Below are positions 44,012 through 52,791 of a stretch of 64,000 nucleotides of DNA, in pieces. The position numbers were made by a program, and so were the translations under genes. The stretch's first letter is position 1. The number at the start of each line of letters is the position of its first letter. The notes below the pieces were generated by a model. The model saw only the letters and a list, made by a program, of their open reading frames with translations. It searched no databases and was not told where the DNA came from. Source of the DNA: JAJPXC01 sp964628905 (lineage in GTDB: Bacteria; Bacteroidota; Bacteroidia; Bacteroidales; Muribaculaceae); NCBI GenBank assembly GCA_964628905.1, contig CAZVNS010000004.1:1-64000 (forward strand). The letters run 5' to 3'.

Positions 44012-44566
44012 ATGCCTCTCAATGTGACATATTATACAGCGACAAGGTCGGTTGACGAAATCACCAATCGGCACATGCGTTTTGACGAACTTGCTGAATG
44101 TTGCCGCCAATGCCCCCGCTATGGCTCTACATGGAAGTGTCCGCCTTGGGACTACGACCCGCAAGAGCGCCTCAAAAGCTATAAGCAAATCACTTTGCTG
44201 ATGGCCCGCATAGAAGTGCCGCAGGGAGTCAAAAATGAAACTGCACACGAGTTACTCCGCCCGGTAAGGCAGCACATCCACCAGACTCTGCTTAAAGATG
44301 AGGCGAACCGCGACGCAAGCTTCGCTCTGCTCCTTGCCGGCAGTTGTGACCATTGCGACACTCCATGCGCCCGACTTAGCGGCGAGTCATGCCGACACCC
44401 GGAGCTTGTAAGGCCCTCACTCGAAGGGTGGGGGATAGATGTCACTTCCATAGCCCGCGAGATATTTAACACTGAAATCGAGTGGGGCACCAATGGATAC
44501 CTGCCACCTCAACTTATCCTGATGGCAGCCCTCTTGCATAAGAGCGCCAGCCCGCAAATCGTGTGA
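44012..44566 (+). CDS. DUF2284 metal-binding protein
   Basis: 184 residues with the cysteine signature of DUF2284: CRQCPRYGSTWKCPPWDYD near the N-terminus and SCDHCDTPCARLSGESC around residue 112, suggesting one or two iron-sulfur or zinc sites. Members are often annotated as predicted metal-binding proteins in anaerobes. The stop codon lies inside an R4 repeat copy. It precedes the nitroreductase by 47 nt. Confidence 0.88.
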   Translation: MPLNVTYYTATRSVDEITNRHMRFDELAECCRQCPRYGSTWKCPPWDYDPQERLKSYKQITLLMARIEVPQGVKNETAHELLRPVRQHIHQTLLKDEANRDASFALLLAGSCDHCDTPCARLSGESCRHPELVRPSLEGWGIDVTSIAREIFNTEIEWGTNGYLPPQLILMAALLHKSASPQIV

Positions 44567-44582
44567 GAGCGCCAGCTCGAAA
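44561..44582 (+). repeat. R4 dispersed repeat, copy 1
   Basis: A 22-nt segment (begins GTGTGAGAGCGCC, ends AGCTCGAAA) spans the DUF2284 stop codon. It is identical to the reverse complement of 51050-51071. A shorter internal echo (AGAGCGCCAGC) occurs 19 nt upstream. In both copies the element lies after one gene's stop and before the next gene's start on the same strand. Confidence 0.75.
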
Positions 44583-44613
44583 TAGTCAAAAATAAACCAA
44601 ATAAATACCCACC

Positions 44614-45357
44614 ATGCCCTACCGCCGTACAATCCGCAAATATTCCGACCGATCCATATCCGACCAGCTGCTCAACGAAATGCTCCTTGAAGCATCTCAC
44701 GCCCCCTCAATGGGCAATATGCAACTTTACAGCGTGATCATCGCACGCGACGAGTCGCAACGCAAAGCCCTCGCCCCGGCCCACTTCAACCAGCCCGCAG
44801 CGACCGGAGCTCCCGTGTTGCTGACATTCTGCGCCGACTTCAACCGCTTCATCCGCTGGTGTGAGCAGCGTGACGCGAAACCAGGTTATGGCAATTTCCA
44901 GATGTGGATGTGCGCCGTACTCGATACCGCCTTCGTGGCCCAGCAGTTCTGCACGATAGCTGAGGCACATGGCTTGGGTACATGCTACTTAGGCACCACC
45001 ACCTTCAATGCCCCCATGATTGCCGAGGTACTCGACCTACCCACGAGAGTAATTCCCGTGACCACAGTGTCCCTGGGATATCCGGCAGAAGATGGTGAGG
45101 ATGTCGGGCGCCTGCCGCTCGAAGCTTGGACCCACTCGGAAAGATACACTGACTACACCCCTGAGATGATTGACAAAATCTATGCCGAGAAGGAAGCACG
45201 CGATGACTCACGACAGTTTGTTGCAGAAAATGGCAAGCAAAACCTTGCTCAAGTGTTCACCGACGTGCGCTACCGCAAGGCCGACAATGAGCACTTCTCG
45301 CGAGTGTACCTTGACTACATACGCTCACACGGATTCCCTCTTCCCGACGATAACTAA
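44614..45357 (+). CDS. NADPH-dependent nitroreductase-family flavoprotein (NfsA-like)
   Basis: 247-residue FMN enzyme of the nitroreductase superfamily: YRRTIRKYSDRSISDQLLNE at the N-terminus binds the FMN phosphate, with HAPSMGNMQL and GTCYLGTTTFNAP in the core and VTTVSLGYPAED near the end. Reduces quinones, nitro compounds or flavins; the physiological substrate is unknown. Likely cotranscribed with DUF2284. Confidence 0.9.
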   Translation: MPYRRTIRKYSDRSISDQLLNEMLLEASHAPSMGNMQLYSVIIARDESQRKALAPAHFNQPAATGAPVLLTFCADFNRFIRWCEQRDAKPGYGNFQMWMCAVLDTAFVAQQFCTIAEAHGLGTCYLGTTTFNAPMIAEVLDLPTRVIPVTTVSLGYPAEDGEDVGRLPLEAWTHSERYTDYTPEMIDKIYAEKEARDDSRQFVAENGKQNLAQVFTDVRYRKADNEHFSRVYLDYIRSHGFPLPDDN

Positions 45358-45361
45358 ATTT

Positions 45362-45577
45362 TCAGAAAGCGAACTTACCCTCGACTACAAGCAGCAGTCC
45401 CACGACCACACATGCGGTGGCCACCATAGCTCCCCTTCGCCGATAGCGCTTGCATATTGTCTCCCACACACCGGTATTCCAGTGATAGTAGGGTTGTGCT
45501 CGTCGCAACCCTATAAATCTGATAGTCAATCGTGCCAACAGTCCGGCAACGATTATCAAAACCCCTAACGTTACCAT
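45362..45577 (-). CDS. Small two-helix membrane protein of unknown function
   Basis: 71 residues with two hydrophobic segments (VTLGVLIIVAGLLARLTI and MVATACVVVGLLLVVEG) joined by an arginine/tyrosine-rich loop. The ATG at 45577 is preceded by a long R1 tract, as is typical for real starts in this window, which supports the gene. No family recognised. Confidence 0.6.
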   Translation of the reverse strand: MVTLGVLIIVAGLLARLTIRFIGLRRAQPYYHWNTGVWETICKRYRRRGAMVATACVVVGLLLVVEGKFAF

Positions 45578-45580
45578 AGG

Positions 45581-45670
45581 CTTAAGTTTTTAAGTTTTTT
45601 AAGTTATGAGAGCTTTTTAAGTTTTTAGGGTCATTAACGACTTTAAGGTCTTTAAGGTCTTTAATGTACT
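45581..45670 (-). repeat. R1 leader repeat upstream of the small membrane protein
   Basis: In gene sense ACCTTAAAGACCTTAAAGTC, then CCTAAAAACTTAAAAAGC and AACTTAAAAAACTTAAAAAC. About 90 nt, the second longest R1 tract. Confidence 0.75.
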
Positions 45671-45697
45671 CTCGCAGCTTATATCTTGATAACGCAG

Positions 45698-45733
45698 TGC
45701 GGGCTGCAAAGGTTCAGCACCTTGCAGCCCGCA
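45698..45733 (-). terminator. Terminator of the EF-G2-like gene
   Basis: Stem TGCGGGCTGCAA / TTGCAGCCCGCA (12 bp plus three more pairs past a bulged A), with a short loop, beginning 22 nt after the stop codon at 45755. The thermodynamically strongest hairpin in this spacer. Confidence 0.65.
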
Positions 45734-45754
45734 AATGATATGTGGTTTAGGATT

Positions 45755-47911
45755 TTATTCCTCTGTCTGTGAGGCTTCGTATTCCTTAAGCAGCTTTTCC
45801 TGGACGTCACCGGGGACGAGCTCGTAAGAAGCGAACTTCATGGTGAACGATGAGCGGCCACCGGTGATTGAGCTAAGAGCTGTGGAGTAGCTCGACATCT
45901 CTTTGAGAGGCACTTTGGCAGAAATCTTCTCAAATCCGTTTTCGCTCGACATTCCCATGATGATGGCGCGGCGACCCTGGAGATCACTCATCACATCACC
46001 CATCACGTCGCCGGGCACCATTACCTCAACGTCGTATACTGGCTCGAGGATCTTAGGATTGGCGTTACGGAAGGCCTCAGAGAAGGCGTTACGTCCGGCC
46101 AAACGGAATGAGATTTCATTTGAGTCAACCGGGTGCATCTTACCATCGTAGATGCATACGCGAACGTCGCGGGCGTAAGAGCCGGTCAGCGGGCCTTGCT
46201 CCATGCGGTCCATCAGTCCCTTGACGATTGCGGGGATGAAGCGAGCGTCGATGGCGCCACCTACGATACAGTTGTTGACCACGAGTTTGCCACCCCATTC
46301 GAGAGGTATCTCCTGGGTGTCGCGGACGTTCATCTTGAACTCTTGGTTGCCGAACTTATATGTATCGGGAGCAGGCATTCCTTCGTAGTAAGGCTCGATA
46401 ATCAAGTGAACCTCACCAAACTGGCCTGAACCACCTGACTGCTTCTTATGGCGATAGTCGGCGCGGGCTGCCTTGGTGATGGTCTCACGGTAAGGAATCT
46501 TGGGTTCGTCGAAGACGATGGGGAGTTTGTCGTTGTTCTCCACGCGCCATTTGAGTGTGCGCAGGTGGAATTCGCCTTGACCCTTGAGGATGGTCTGCTT
46601 CAATTCTTTAGACTGCTCAACAATCCATGTGGGATCCTCCTCGTGCATGCGTGTGAGGATGGCTGAAAGCTTCTCGGCATCGCTCTCGGTGACGGGACGG
46701 ATGGCGCGCTGATACTTGGGAGCGGGATATTTGATGAAGTCGAACTGGATGTCGCAACCCTTCTGATTGAGGGTGTTACCGGTTCGTGCGTCCTTGAGCT
46801 TAACGGCTGCGCCGATATCGCCGGCATGGAGCTCGTCGATGGGAGTCTTAATCTGTCCGCATACGCAGTAGATCTGTGCCAAGCGCTCTTTACCACCGCG
46901 GGTCACATTGTCGAGGTCGTCGCCGGCGTGCAACGTGCCTGACATCACCTTGAAGTAGCTTACCTCGCCGATGTGTGGCTCAACTGTGGTCTTGAACATG
47001 AAGATGCTCAACGGGCCATTAGAGTCGGGCTTAACCTCATCGCCTGCGGTATCTACGGGCGCGGGCATCTCCTCAACGAAGGGCACCACGTTGCCCAAGA
47101 ATTCCATCATGCGGCGAACACCCATATCCTTGGCTGCGCTTACGCAGAACACGGGATATATTGAGCGGTCAACGAGACCCTTGCGGATACCTTCGCGCAT
47201 CTCATCCTCGCTCAGGTGACCCTGGTCGAAGAATTTCTCCATCAGTGTCTCGTCATTTTCGGCGGCAGCCTCTACGAGTGCCTGATGCAACTCCTGGGCT
47301 TTTTCCATCTCCTCAGCAGGGATTTCTTCGATTGTGGGAACGCCACCGTCGGGACCCCATGAGTATTTCTTCATCAGCAGCACGTCAATCATGGCGTTGA
47401 AGCCGTGACCTGCGTTCAGGGGGTATTGGATAGCCACCACCTTGGGGCCGAAGATCTCGCGCATCTGCTCGAGCACGTTGTCGTAGTCGGCCTTCTCACC
47501 GTCGAGCTGGTTGAGAGCGAAGATTACGGGCTTGTTGATCGATGTAGTGGTGCGGAAAATATTTTGAGTACCTACCTCTACGCCATACTGGGCGTTGATA
47601 AGGATCACACCGGTATCGGTGATGTTGAGCGCAGTGACGGCATTGCCAACGAAGTCGTCGGCTCCGGGACAGTCAATGACATTGAGCTTCTTGCCAAGGA
47701 ATTCAGCATAGAAAACGGTTGAAAATACAGAATATCCATATTCTTTTTCAACCGGGAAGTAGTCGCTGACGGTATTTTTAGCCTCGATGGTACCGCGACG
47801 TTTTATAACTCCACACTCGTAAAGCATCGCTTCGGCGAGTGTGGTTTTACCCGAGCCTTTGCTACCAAGCAAGGCTATGTTTTTGATTTCGTTGGTTTTG
47901 TAAACGTTCAT
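45755..47911 (-). CDS. Elongation factor G paralog (EF-G2-like, atypical G motifs)
   Basis: 718-residue five-domain EF-G: P-loop GSKGSGKTT (16-24), tail IKRRGTIEAKNTVSD, domains III-V in the C-terminal half (PLTGSYARDVRVCIYDG; RGGKERLAQIY within domain II). The switch II box is DCPGADD (80-86), so the catalytic histidine of DxPGH is alanine (A84). The base-recognition motif is NQLD (134-137), not NKxD. A switch I position reads EYGYS in place of ERGIT. These changes predict little or no GTP hydrolysis, as described for a Bacteroides EF-G2 needed for gut colonisation. It is monocistronic, without ribosomal neighbours. Confidence 0.92.
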   Translation of the reverse strand: MNVYKTNEIKNIALLGSKGSGKTTLAEAMLYECGVIKRRGTIEAKNTVSDYFPVEKEYGYSVFSTVFYAEFLGKKLNVIDCPGADDFVGNAVTALNITDTGVILINAQYGVEVGTQNIFRTTTSINKPVIFALNQLDGEKADYDNVLEQMREIFGPKVVAIQYPLNAGHGFNAMIDVLLMKKYSWGPDGGVPTIEEIPAEEMEKAQELHQALVEAAAENDETLMEKFFDQGHLSEDEMREGIRKGLVDRSIYPVFCVSAAKDMGVRRMMEFLGNVVPFVEEMPAPVDTAGDEVKPDSNGPLSIFMFKTTVEPHIGEVSYFKVMSGTLHAGDDLDNVTRGGKERLAQIYCVCGQIKTPIDELHAGDIGAAVKLKDARTGNTLNQKGCDIQFDFIKYPAPKYQRAIRPVTESDAEKLSAILTRMHEEDPTWIVEQSKELKQTILKGQGEFHLRTLKWRVENNDKLPIVFDEPKIPYRETITKAARADYRHKKQSGGSGQFGEVHLIIEPYYEGMPAPDTYKFGNQEFKMNVRDTQEIPLEWGGKLVVNNCIVGGAIDARFIPAIVKGLMDRMEQGPLTGSYARDVRVCIYDGKMHPVDSNEISFRLAGRNAFSEAFRNANPKILEPVYDVEVMVPGDVMGDVMSDLQGRRAIIMGMSSENGFEKISAKVPLKEMSSYSTALSSITGGRSSFTMKFASYELVPGDVQEKLLKEYEASQTEE

Positions 47912-48024
47912 GTTATCAGAGTTTAAAATAAGTTGTATTAGTTATAAGGGTCGATTAAGTGTTGTTAACTTAAATCGCTCGCAAGTTAACCTATAAAGTT
48001 GACAAAACAAAAAATCAAAACATG

Positions 48025-49722
48025 TTATACAACACATCTGAAATATTGACGCAGCACCTGAGCGCTCAGCGAACCGTCAGTGTAAACCGCTAGAAGGGCG
48101 GGACGGTCGTCGACGGCGGCAAATCGCCTGAAGGAAGCCTCCAGCTCATGTATGTTGCCGGCCTGGTGGTAGCTGATGCCAAATCCCTCACACAGTTGTG
48201 GCAGCGGGAGATTGACCGAGGGTGATATGTAGCCAGGTGTTTCGGGAAGATTGCGCGTGGCATCAATGAAATGGAAAATAGCTCCTCCGCCGTTGCACAT
48301 CACAATCATCTTCATCTTTGGTGACATTTGCTGGAGCGCCAACGCCCCCAGGTCGTATTGGAAGCTGGTATCGCCCGAGATGAGCAAAGTAGTGTCGAGG
48401 CGTACTGTCGATGCTCCTACGGCGGTACTTGTGCATCCGTCGATGCCACTCACGCCGCGGTTGCAGTAGATGGTGCGATGAGGCACCGAGCGGGCCATCA
48501 GCTGGGCATAGCGTATGGGGGTGCCGTTGGATAGTTGCAATTGCCAATGGCGGGGTATCATAGCGAAGATCTTCGACATGGCTGTAAGGTCGCACCAGCA
48601 TTGCTCGGCTATGAATCGTTGATGGACTTGAGTTGCGCGTTCATATATTATAGACCAACGCTGAGCATAGTCCGACAGACCTTTGCCGCGAGTCATCACC
48701 GTAGCGAGTTGGCTGAGGAATTCGTCCGGGTCAACGGCAATACGGCGTGTGAGGTGCATAAAGCAGTCTACAGTGATGTCCTTGACCCCCACCTGCCAAT
48801 GCTCCATGGCTGATGGCGCACGGCGCAGATACTCCTTGACCATCCTCGACACCAGTGCTCCTCCAAATGTGATAACTACATCAGGAGTCAAAACATCCCT
48901 CTCCTGTAAACTCATGGCCGACAGGGTGGAGTCGATGCGCTCTATCACTCCCTGCGCATGGATATTTGCGATACTTTCTGTAAGAACCACAACGTTGGAG
49001 CATCGGGCCAGGCGAGTAAGTGCGGAGTCAATCTTATGATTAGGCTGACCAAATCCGGCGATAATCATCACTCGCCTGGGAGCGGTGAGGTCAACTGCGA
49101 GCCATCGCGCCTCGCTGGGTGTGAGCGCAGGGCGAGGGGAGATGCATTGGATATGTCGATGGCGTTCCGCAGGGTCAACCTCGTCGATAGCGCCTATCGG
49201 GGTGTCGATAGCCATATTGATGTGCACCGGGCCGAGGGGAGCGGTGTATGCAGTTGTCATGGCATCATTGATCTCGCGGTTGATCCACCACCTCTGGGTG
49301 TCATCGTGAGGATCGGAAATGAGGTTGTAGCTACGCTTGGTGATGTTGGCCAACGCTCCGAACTGCCGCAGAGTCTGACTGTCGTCCTGATCAATCCATT
49401 CTGCAGGTCGGTCGGCCGACACGACGATGAGCGGCAACTGCTGATAGTAAGCTTCAGCTACTGCGGGAGCGAAGTTGAGCAATGCCGTGCCTGAGGTGCA
49501 TATCAACGCCACAGCCCTGCGTGAGGCCTGGGCAATGCCAAGGGCCACGAAAGCCGCTGCGCGCTCATCGATGACCACATTGACCCGCATTTGCGACTGC
49601 CGGGCAGCAGCCACTATCAGCGGTGCGTTGCGCGAACCTGGGCATAACACGCAATCTCTCACTCCGTGCTGCACCAGGAGCGACACCAACGCACGACATC
49701 CTTCCTTGGCCGTATTGGTCAT
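48025..49722 (-). CDS. menD: 2-succinyl-5-enolpyruvyl-6-hydroxy-3-cyclohexene-1-carboxylate synthase
   Basis: ThDP enzyme joining isochorismate and 2-oxoglutarate in menaquinone synthesis. N-terminal LCPGSRNAPLIVAA (23-36), central region with LICTSGTALLNFAPAVAEAY, C-terminal NRGVSGIDGCTSTAVGAS and an ISGDTSFQYDLGAL ThDP-binding block. 565 residues, full length. Overlaps the M18 peptidase gene by 4 nt. The isochorismate synthase for the preceding step lies 7 kb away on the other strand. Confidence 0.95.
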   Translation of the reverse strand: MTNTAKEGCRALVSLLVQHGVRDCVLCPGSRNAPLIVAAARQSQMRVNVVIDERAAAFVALGIAQASRRAVALICTSGTALLNFAPAVAEAYYQQLPLIVVSADRPAEWIDQDDSQTLRQFGALANITKRSYNLISDPHDDTQRWWINREINDAMTTAYTAPLGPVHINMAIDTPIGAIDEVDPAERHRHIQCISPRPALTPSEARWLAVDLTAPRRVMIIAGFGQPNHKIDSALTRLARCSNVVVLTESIANIHAQGVIERIDSTLSAMSLQERDVLTPDVVITFGGALVSRMVKEYLRRAPSAMEHWQVGVKDITVDCFMHLTRRIAVDPDEFLSQLATVMTRGKGLSDYAQRWSIIYERATQVHQRFIAEQCWCDLTAMSKIFAMIPRHWQLQLSNGTPIRYAQLMARSVPHRTIYCNRGVSGIDGCTSTAVGASTVRLDTTLLISGDTSFQYDLGALALQQMSPKMKMIVMCNGGGAIFHFIDATRNLPETPGYISPSVNLPLPQLCEGFGISYHQAGNIHELEASFRRFAAVDDRPALLAVYTDGSLSAQVLRQYFRCVV

Positions 49723-51017
49723 AGGTTGTAGAATTGTGTGAATGCCTGGATGATGTAGCCATGGTCACGCACCGAGGCCGTCTCACGGCATGAGTGCATG
49801 GCCCACATAGCGGCTCCCATATCCACACCCTTGAGATCAATCTGCGAGGTGAGTATGTTGCCCAACGTCAAACCGCCCGCACTGTCGCTATGGTTTACGA
49901 ATGTCTGGCATGGTACTCCGGCTTGTTCGCAAATAGTGCGGAACACTGCGGCACTCTGTGCGTCGGTCATGTATTTACAGTTGGCGTTGATCTTGATCAC
50001 GGGGCCACCTCCGAGCACAGGATGGTTTGTGGGATCATGCTTTTCGGGGTAATTGGGATGTAGGGCGTGTGCATTGTCGGCCGACACCATAAACGATGCA
50101 TCGATAGAGCGCAAGTAGCTCTCTTCATCGCCACCAATGGCCATGTTGATACGTTTAAGCAGATTGATAAGCACGGGTGAGGCGGCACCCTGCTTGGTGC
50201 CGCTGCCGGTCTCCTCGTTGTCGAACACGGCCATCACCCTGGTCATCTCCCCCTGCTGGCTTTCGAGCAAGGCCGACATAGACGCATGAGCCATCGACAG
50301 GTCGTCGAGGCGTCCAGAAGTTATCATCTCGGAGTCGACCCCCACGAGCTGTGCGGGGGTGGTATCATAGAGTGTGAGGTCGTAGTCGAGGATATCCTCC
50401 GGGGCTACGTTAAGCTCGGTGGCTATCAGGTCGGCAATCAAGTAGCGCGATTCGCTCGGCTCGGTCTGGAGGGCTATGACGGGGAGCATATCTCGCTGCT
50501 TCGACAGAGGGTTGCCGTCGTTGACCTGGCGATTGAAGTGTATGGCTAAGTGGGGTATAGTGAGCAGTGGTTGGTCAAATTTCACTATTTTTGCCACCGG
50601 ATGCAGGGCGTCCTCACCACGAAGCATCACGCGCCCGGCAAGCGATAATGGCCGGTCAAACCATGTGTAGAGTATCGGGCCTCCGTACACCTCGGTGTTG
50701 AGGCGCACCACGCCACCTTCGCTGATCATCTCGGCGTTGGGTTTCACGCGAAAACCGGGGGAATCGGAGTGGCTGCTTATTATCTTCACGCCTGTTGAGG
50801 GGTCGCCATCACCTACGATCCATGCAAAGATAGCTGAGTCATTTTTGGTGATGAAATACCCTTGGCCACGCTCAAGTGTCCAGTGGTCAATGGGGTCAAG
50901 CATGGTAAATCCGGCATCGAGCAGGCGACGCTTGATAGTGTCAACTGCAAGAAAGTTGCATACAGCCGAGTCCATGAATTGCATCAGGTCGACTATTTCG
51001 GGCGATGGGCGTGACAT
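49719..51017 (-). CDS. M18-family aminopeptidase
   Basis: Dinuclear zinc aspartyl-aminopeptidase-like enzyme of 432 residues. Metal ligands are in SSHSDSPGFRVKPN, AVFDNEETGSGTKQGA, MVSADNAHALHPNYPEKHDP and the C-terminal SCRETASVRD. Cytosolic, likely involved in peptide breakdown. An R4 repeat lies in its leader region. Confidence 0.93.
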   Translation of the reverse strand: MSRPSPEIVDLMQFMDSAVCNFLAVDTIKRRLLDAGFTMLDPIDHWTLERGQGYFITKNDSAIFAWIVGDGDPSTGVKIISSHSDSPGFRVKPNAEMISEGGVVRLNTEVYGGPILYTWFDRPLSLAGRVMLRGEDALHPVAKIVKFDQPLLTIPHLAIHFNRQVNDGNPLSKQRDMLPVIALQTEPSESRYLIADLIATELNVAPEDILDYDLTLYDTTPAQLVGVDSEMITSGRLDDLSMAHASMSALLESQQGEMTRVMAVFDNEETGSGTKQGAASPVLINLLKRINMAIGGDEESYLRSIDASFMVSADNAHALHPNYPEKHDPTNHPVLGGGPVIKINANCKYMTDAQSAAVFRTICEQAGVPCQTFVNHSDSAGGLTLGNILTSQIDLKGVDMGAAMWAMHSCRETASVRDHGYIIQAFTQFYNL

Positions 51018-51049
51018 AGGGGAGTTTCTTTAGTTTATGATTTTTATTT

Positions 51050-51071
51050 TTTCGAGCTGGCGCTCTCACAC
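51050..51071 (-). repeat. R4 dispersed repeat, copy 2
   Basis: Inverted identical partner of 44561-44582 (22 nt), placed between the OstA-like stop and the M18 start. Flanked by a partial echo (CCCTCACACAAGG) on the other side. Confidence 0.75.
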
Positions 51072-51108
51072 AAGGCTTAGCGAGAAGCCCTCACACAAGG
51101 TCTGGCCT

Positions 51109-52791
51109 TTATTTTTTATTGGGGGTGATGTTGGAGCGGCGAAGGGTGGGGTCTGGCTCGTCCATCAGTTCAGTCATGGCTTCTGGGTAGTTGAATACAT
51201 CCATGGGGGATGTTGGTCTCAAGGCATCCCACCATTTGAAGCGCGGGAGGAAGAGGAGTGATTTCTTAGCGAGGTAGAGTGGGGTGGTGGTTCCGCTTGT
51301 TTCGGGCCACATCTTGATGCGTTGCACCTGGCGGTCAAGGAAGTCGGCTGCGAGGAAGCTGCTCTCCACATTGACAATCTTATTGTATGTGGAGTCATTT
51401 TCCTGTGGGAGGAATATAGCTTGGACGTTGCCGCTGACGTCGAGATGCCTGATGTCGCCATCAACAAACCGGGCAAACATCTCCTTGCCGCTGAGTTGGT
51501 TGTAGTATGGATCCTCGATCAGCTCTATGGCAAAACCGGTGTCGGGGAGCTTGGCCCATTCGGCGGTGGAGTCGTTGAAGTGCACCTGGATGCTACCACC
51601 GGTGATTTGTCGGTCGCCGCTCCACACCACTGGTTTGATGTTCATATACATCATAGTGTCACGTCTCACCAAGGTAAGGGAGTCGCAAAGACCCTGCATG
51701 TCGCTGCGATAGAAGCGCACACGGGTGTTGGCCACGAGATGGTTGGTGGTATCGGAAGTCACGGAGTCGGTTGTGATGACGCGGAAGGTGCGTATCACAT
51801 CGCCGTGCAGGTAGAGCGTGTCGCCCTTAGAATACTCCATAGCCAATGCTCGTCCGGTCACGTAGGCACTGTCAGTCAACTCATTGTAAAATCCATAATC
51901 TCCCTTAAGGGTTGATTGGCGAGCAGAGTCGACAAGCTCCATATCGCCGTGCGCCTCACCCCATCCCGCCTGACGGTCGTAGATGAGGGTGTCGCCGGTA
52001 AGGGTGCGCCCGGTGCGTGTCACCACCATCGAGCGGTCGTATAGATCGGCCAGCCCGAGGTCTGTGTTGTACGTGCCGTTGGTGGTATAGATTGTGCCGT
52101 CGCGGTTGACGATGGTCGACAATGTAACAAGGTCGGCCAAATGAGTCGCGGTGTTATAGGCCAGTGTATCGGTGAAGATTTTGAGTGTATCTCCTTTGGA
52201 GATGGATGTGAGCCTGACGTCCTGGTAGAAGTTGGCGTCCTTGGTCGAGGGGGAGTACTCGCCTACCCACGATTTAAGTCGGTTGGTGGCATCAGTGAGC
52301 ACGCCACCATATTCGTAATATCCGAGGCTGATGCCGAGATCGTAGTTGAACACATCGGTCTCAAGCTTCACATCCTTGTTGATCAGCCGCACAGGGTTGC
52401 CATTGTGGCCATATAGCACGGCCAGCTGCTCGGGTCCGGAGTAGTTTAGCTCGTCGGCGTAGACAAAGAGCGTGTCGCCTTGCTCCATCCTCACATTGCC
52501 AAAGGCATCGAGCGAGCTTGTCTGGTCGTAGAAGTGGGCCGAGTCGCAGTACATGTACATATCGCCACGGCGGAACTGCACGTTACCTACGAGCAGCTGG
52601 TAATCCTTGCCGTTTTCGAGCTTCAGCTCACTGGCGTGCTCAAGGAACACCTTCCCTTGCTGATAGCGGTTGGCCGTGGGGATAGTCGGAGCGATAGGGG
52701 TGTTATCGTCCTGGCGTTTGGGGCTGCCAAAGGCAATCGCCGACATGGCCAAAGCCCCCACAAGAGTGGTAACAGTTACTTTTTGAGCCAT
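51109..52791 (-). CDS. OstA-like protein (LptA/LptD N-terminal family)
   Basis: 560 residues with a signal peptide (LVGALAMSAIAFGS) and repeated beta-jellyroll OstA segments (GNVQFRRGDMYMYCDSAHFY; GDTLFVYADELNYS; later LVANTRVRFYRSDMQGLCDS). Such proteins bind lipid A in the periplasm during LPS transport; the large LptD barrel is absent. Overlaps the SurA-like gene by 16 nt and so is tightly coupled to it. Confidence 0.9.
   Translation of the reverse strand: MAQKVTVTTLVGALAMSAIAFGSPKRQDDNTPIAPTIPTANRYQQGKVFLEHASELKLENGKDYQLLVGNVQFRRGDMYMYCDSAHFYDQTSSLDAFGNVRMEQGDTLFVYADELNYSGPEQLAVLYGHNGNPVRLINKDVKLETDVFNYDLGISLGYYEYGGVLTDATNRLKSWVGEYSPSTKDANFYQDVRLTSISKGDTLKIFTDTLAYNTATHLADLVTLSTIVNRDGTIYTTNGTYNTDLGLADLYDRSMVVTRTGRTLTGDTLIYDRQAGWGEAHGDMELVDSARQSTLKGDYGFYNELTDSAYVTGRALAMEYSKGDTLYLHGDVIRTFRVITTDSVTSDTTNHLVANTRVRFYRSDMQGLCDSLTLVRRDTMMYMNIKPVVWSGDRQITGGSIQVHFNDSTAEWAKLPDTGFAIELIEDPYYNQLSGKEMFARFVDGDIRHLDVSGNVQAIFLPQENDSTYNKIVNVESSFLAADFLDRQVQRIKMWPETSGTTTPLYLAKKSLLFLPRFKWWDALRPTSPMDVFNYPEAMTELMDEPDPTLRRSNITPNKK

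Noticed and set aside
47964..47990. Hairpin GTTAACTT / AAGTTAAC upstream of the EF-G2-like gene
   Set aside because: Only an 8-bp A/T-rich stem with an 11-nt loop; too weak and common in such spacers to call a regulatory element.
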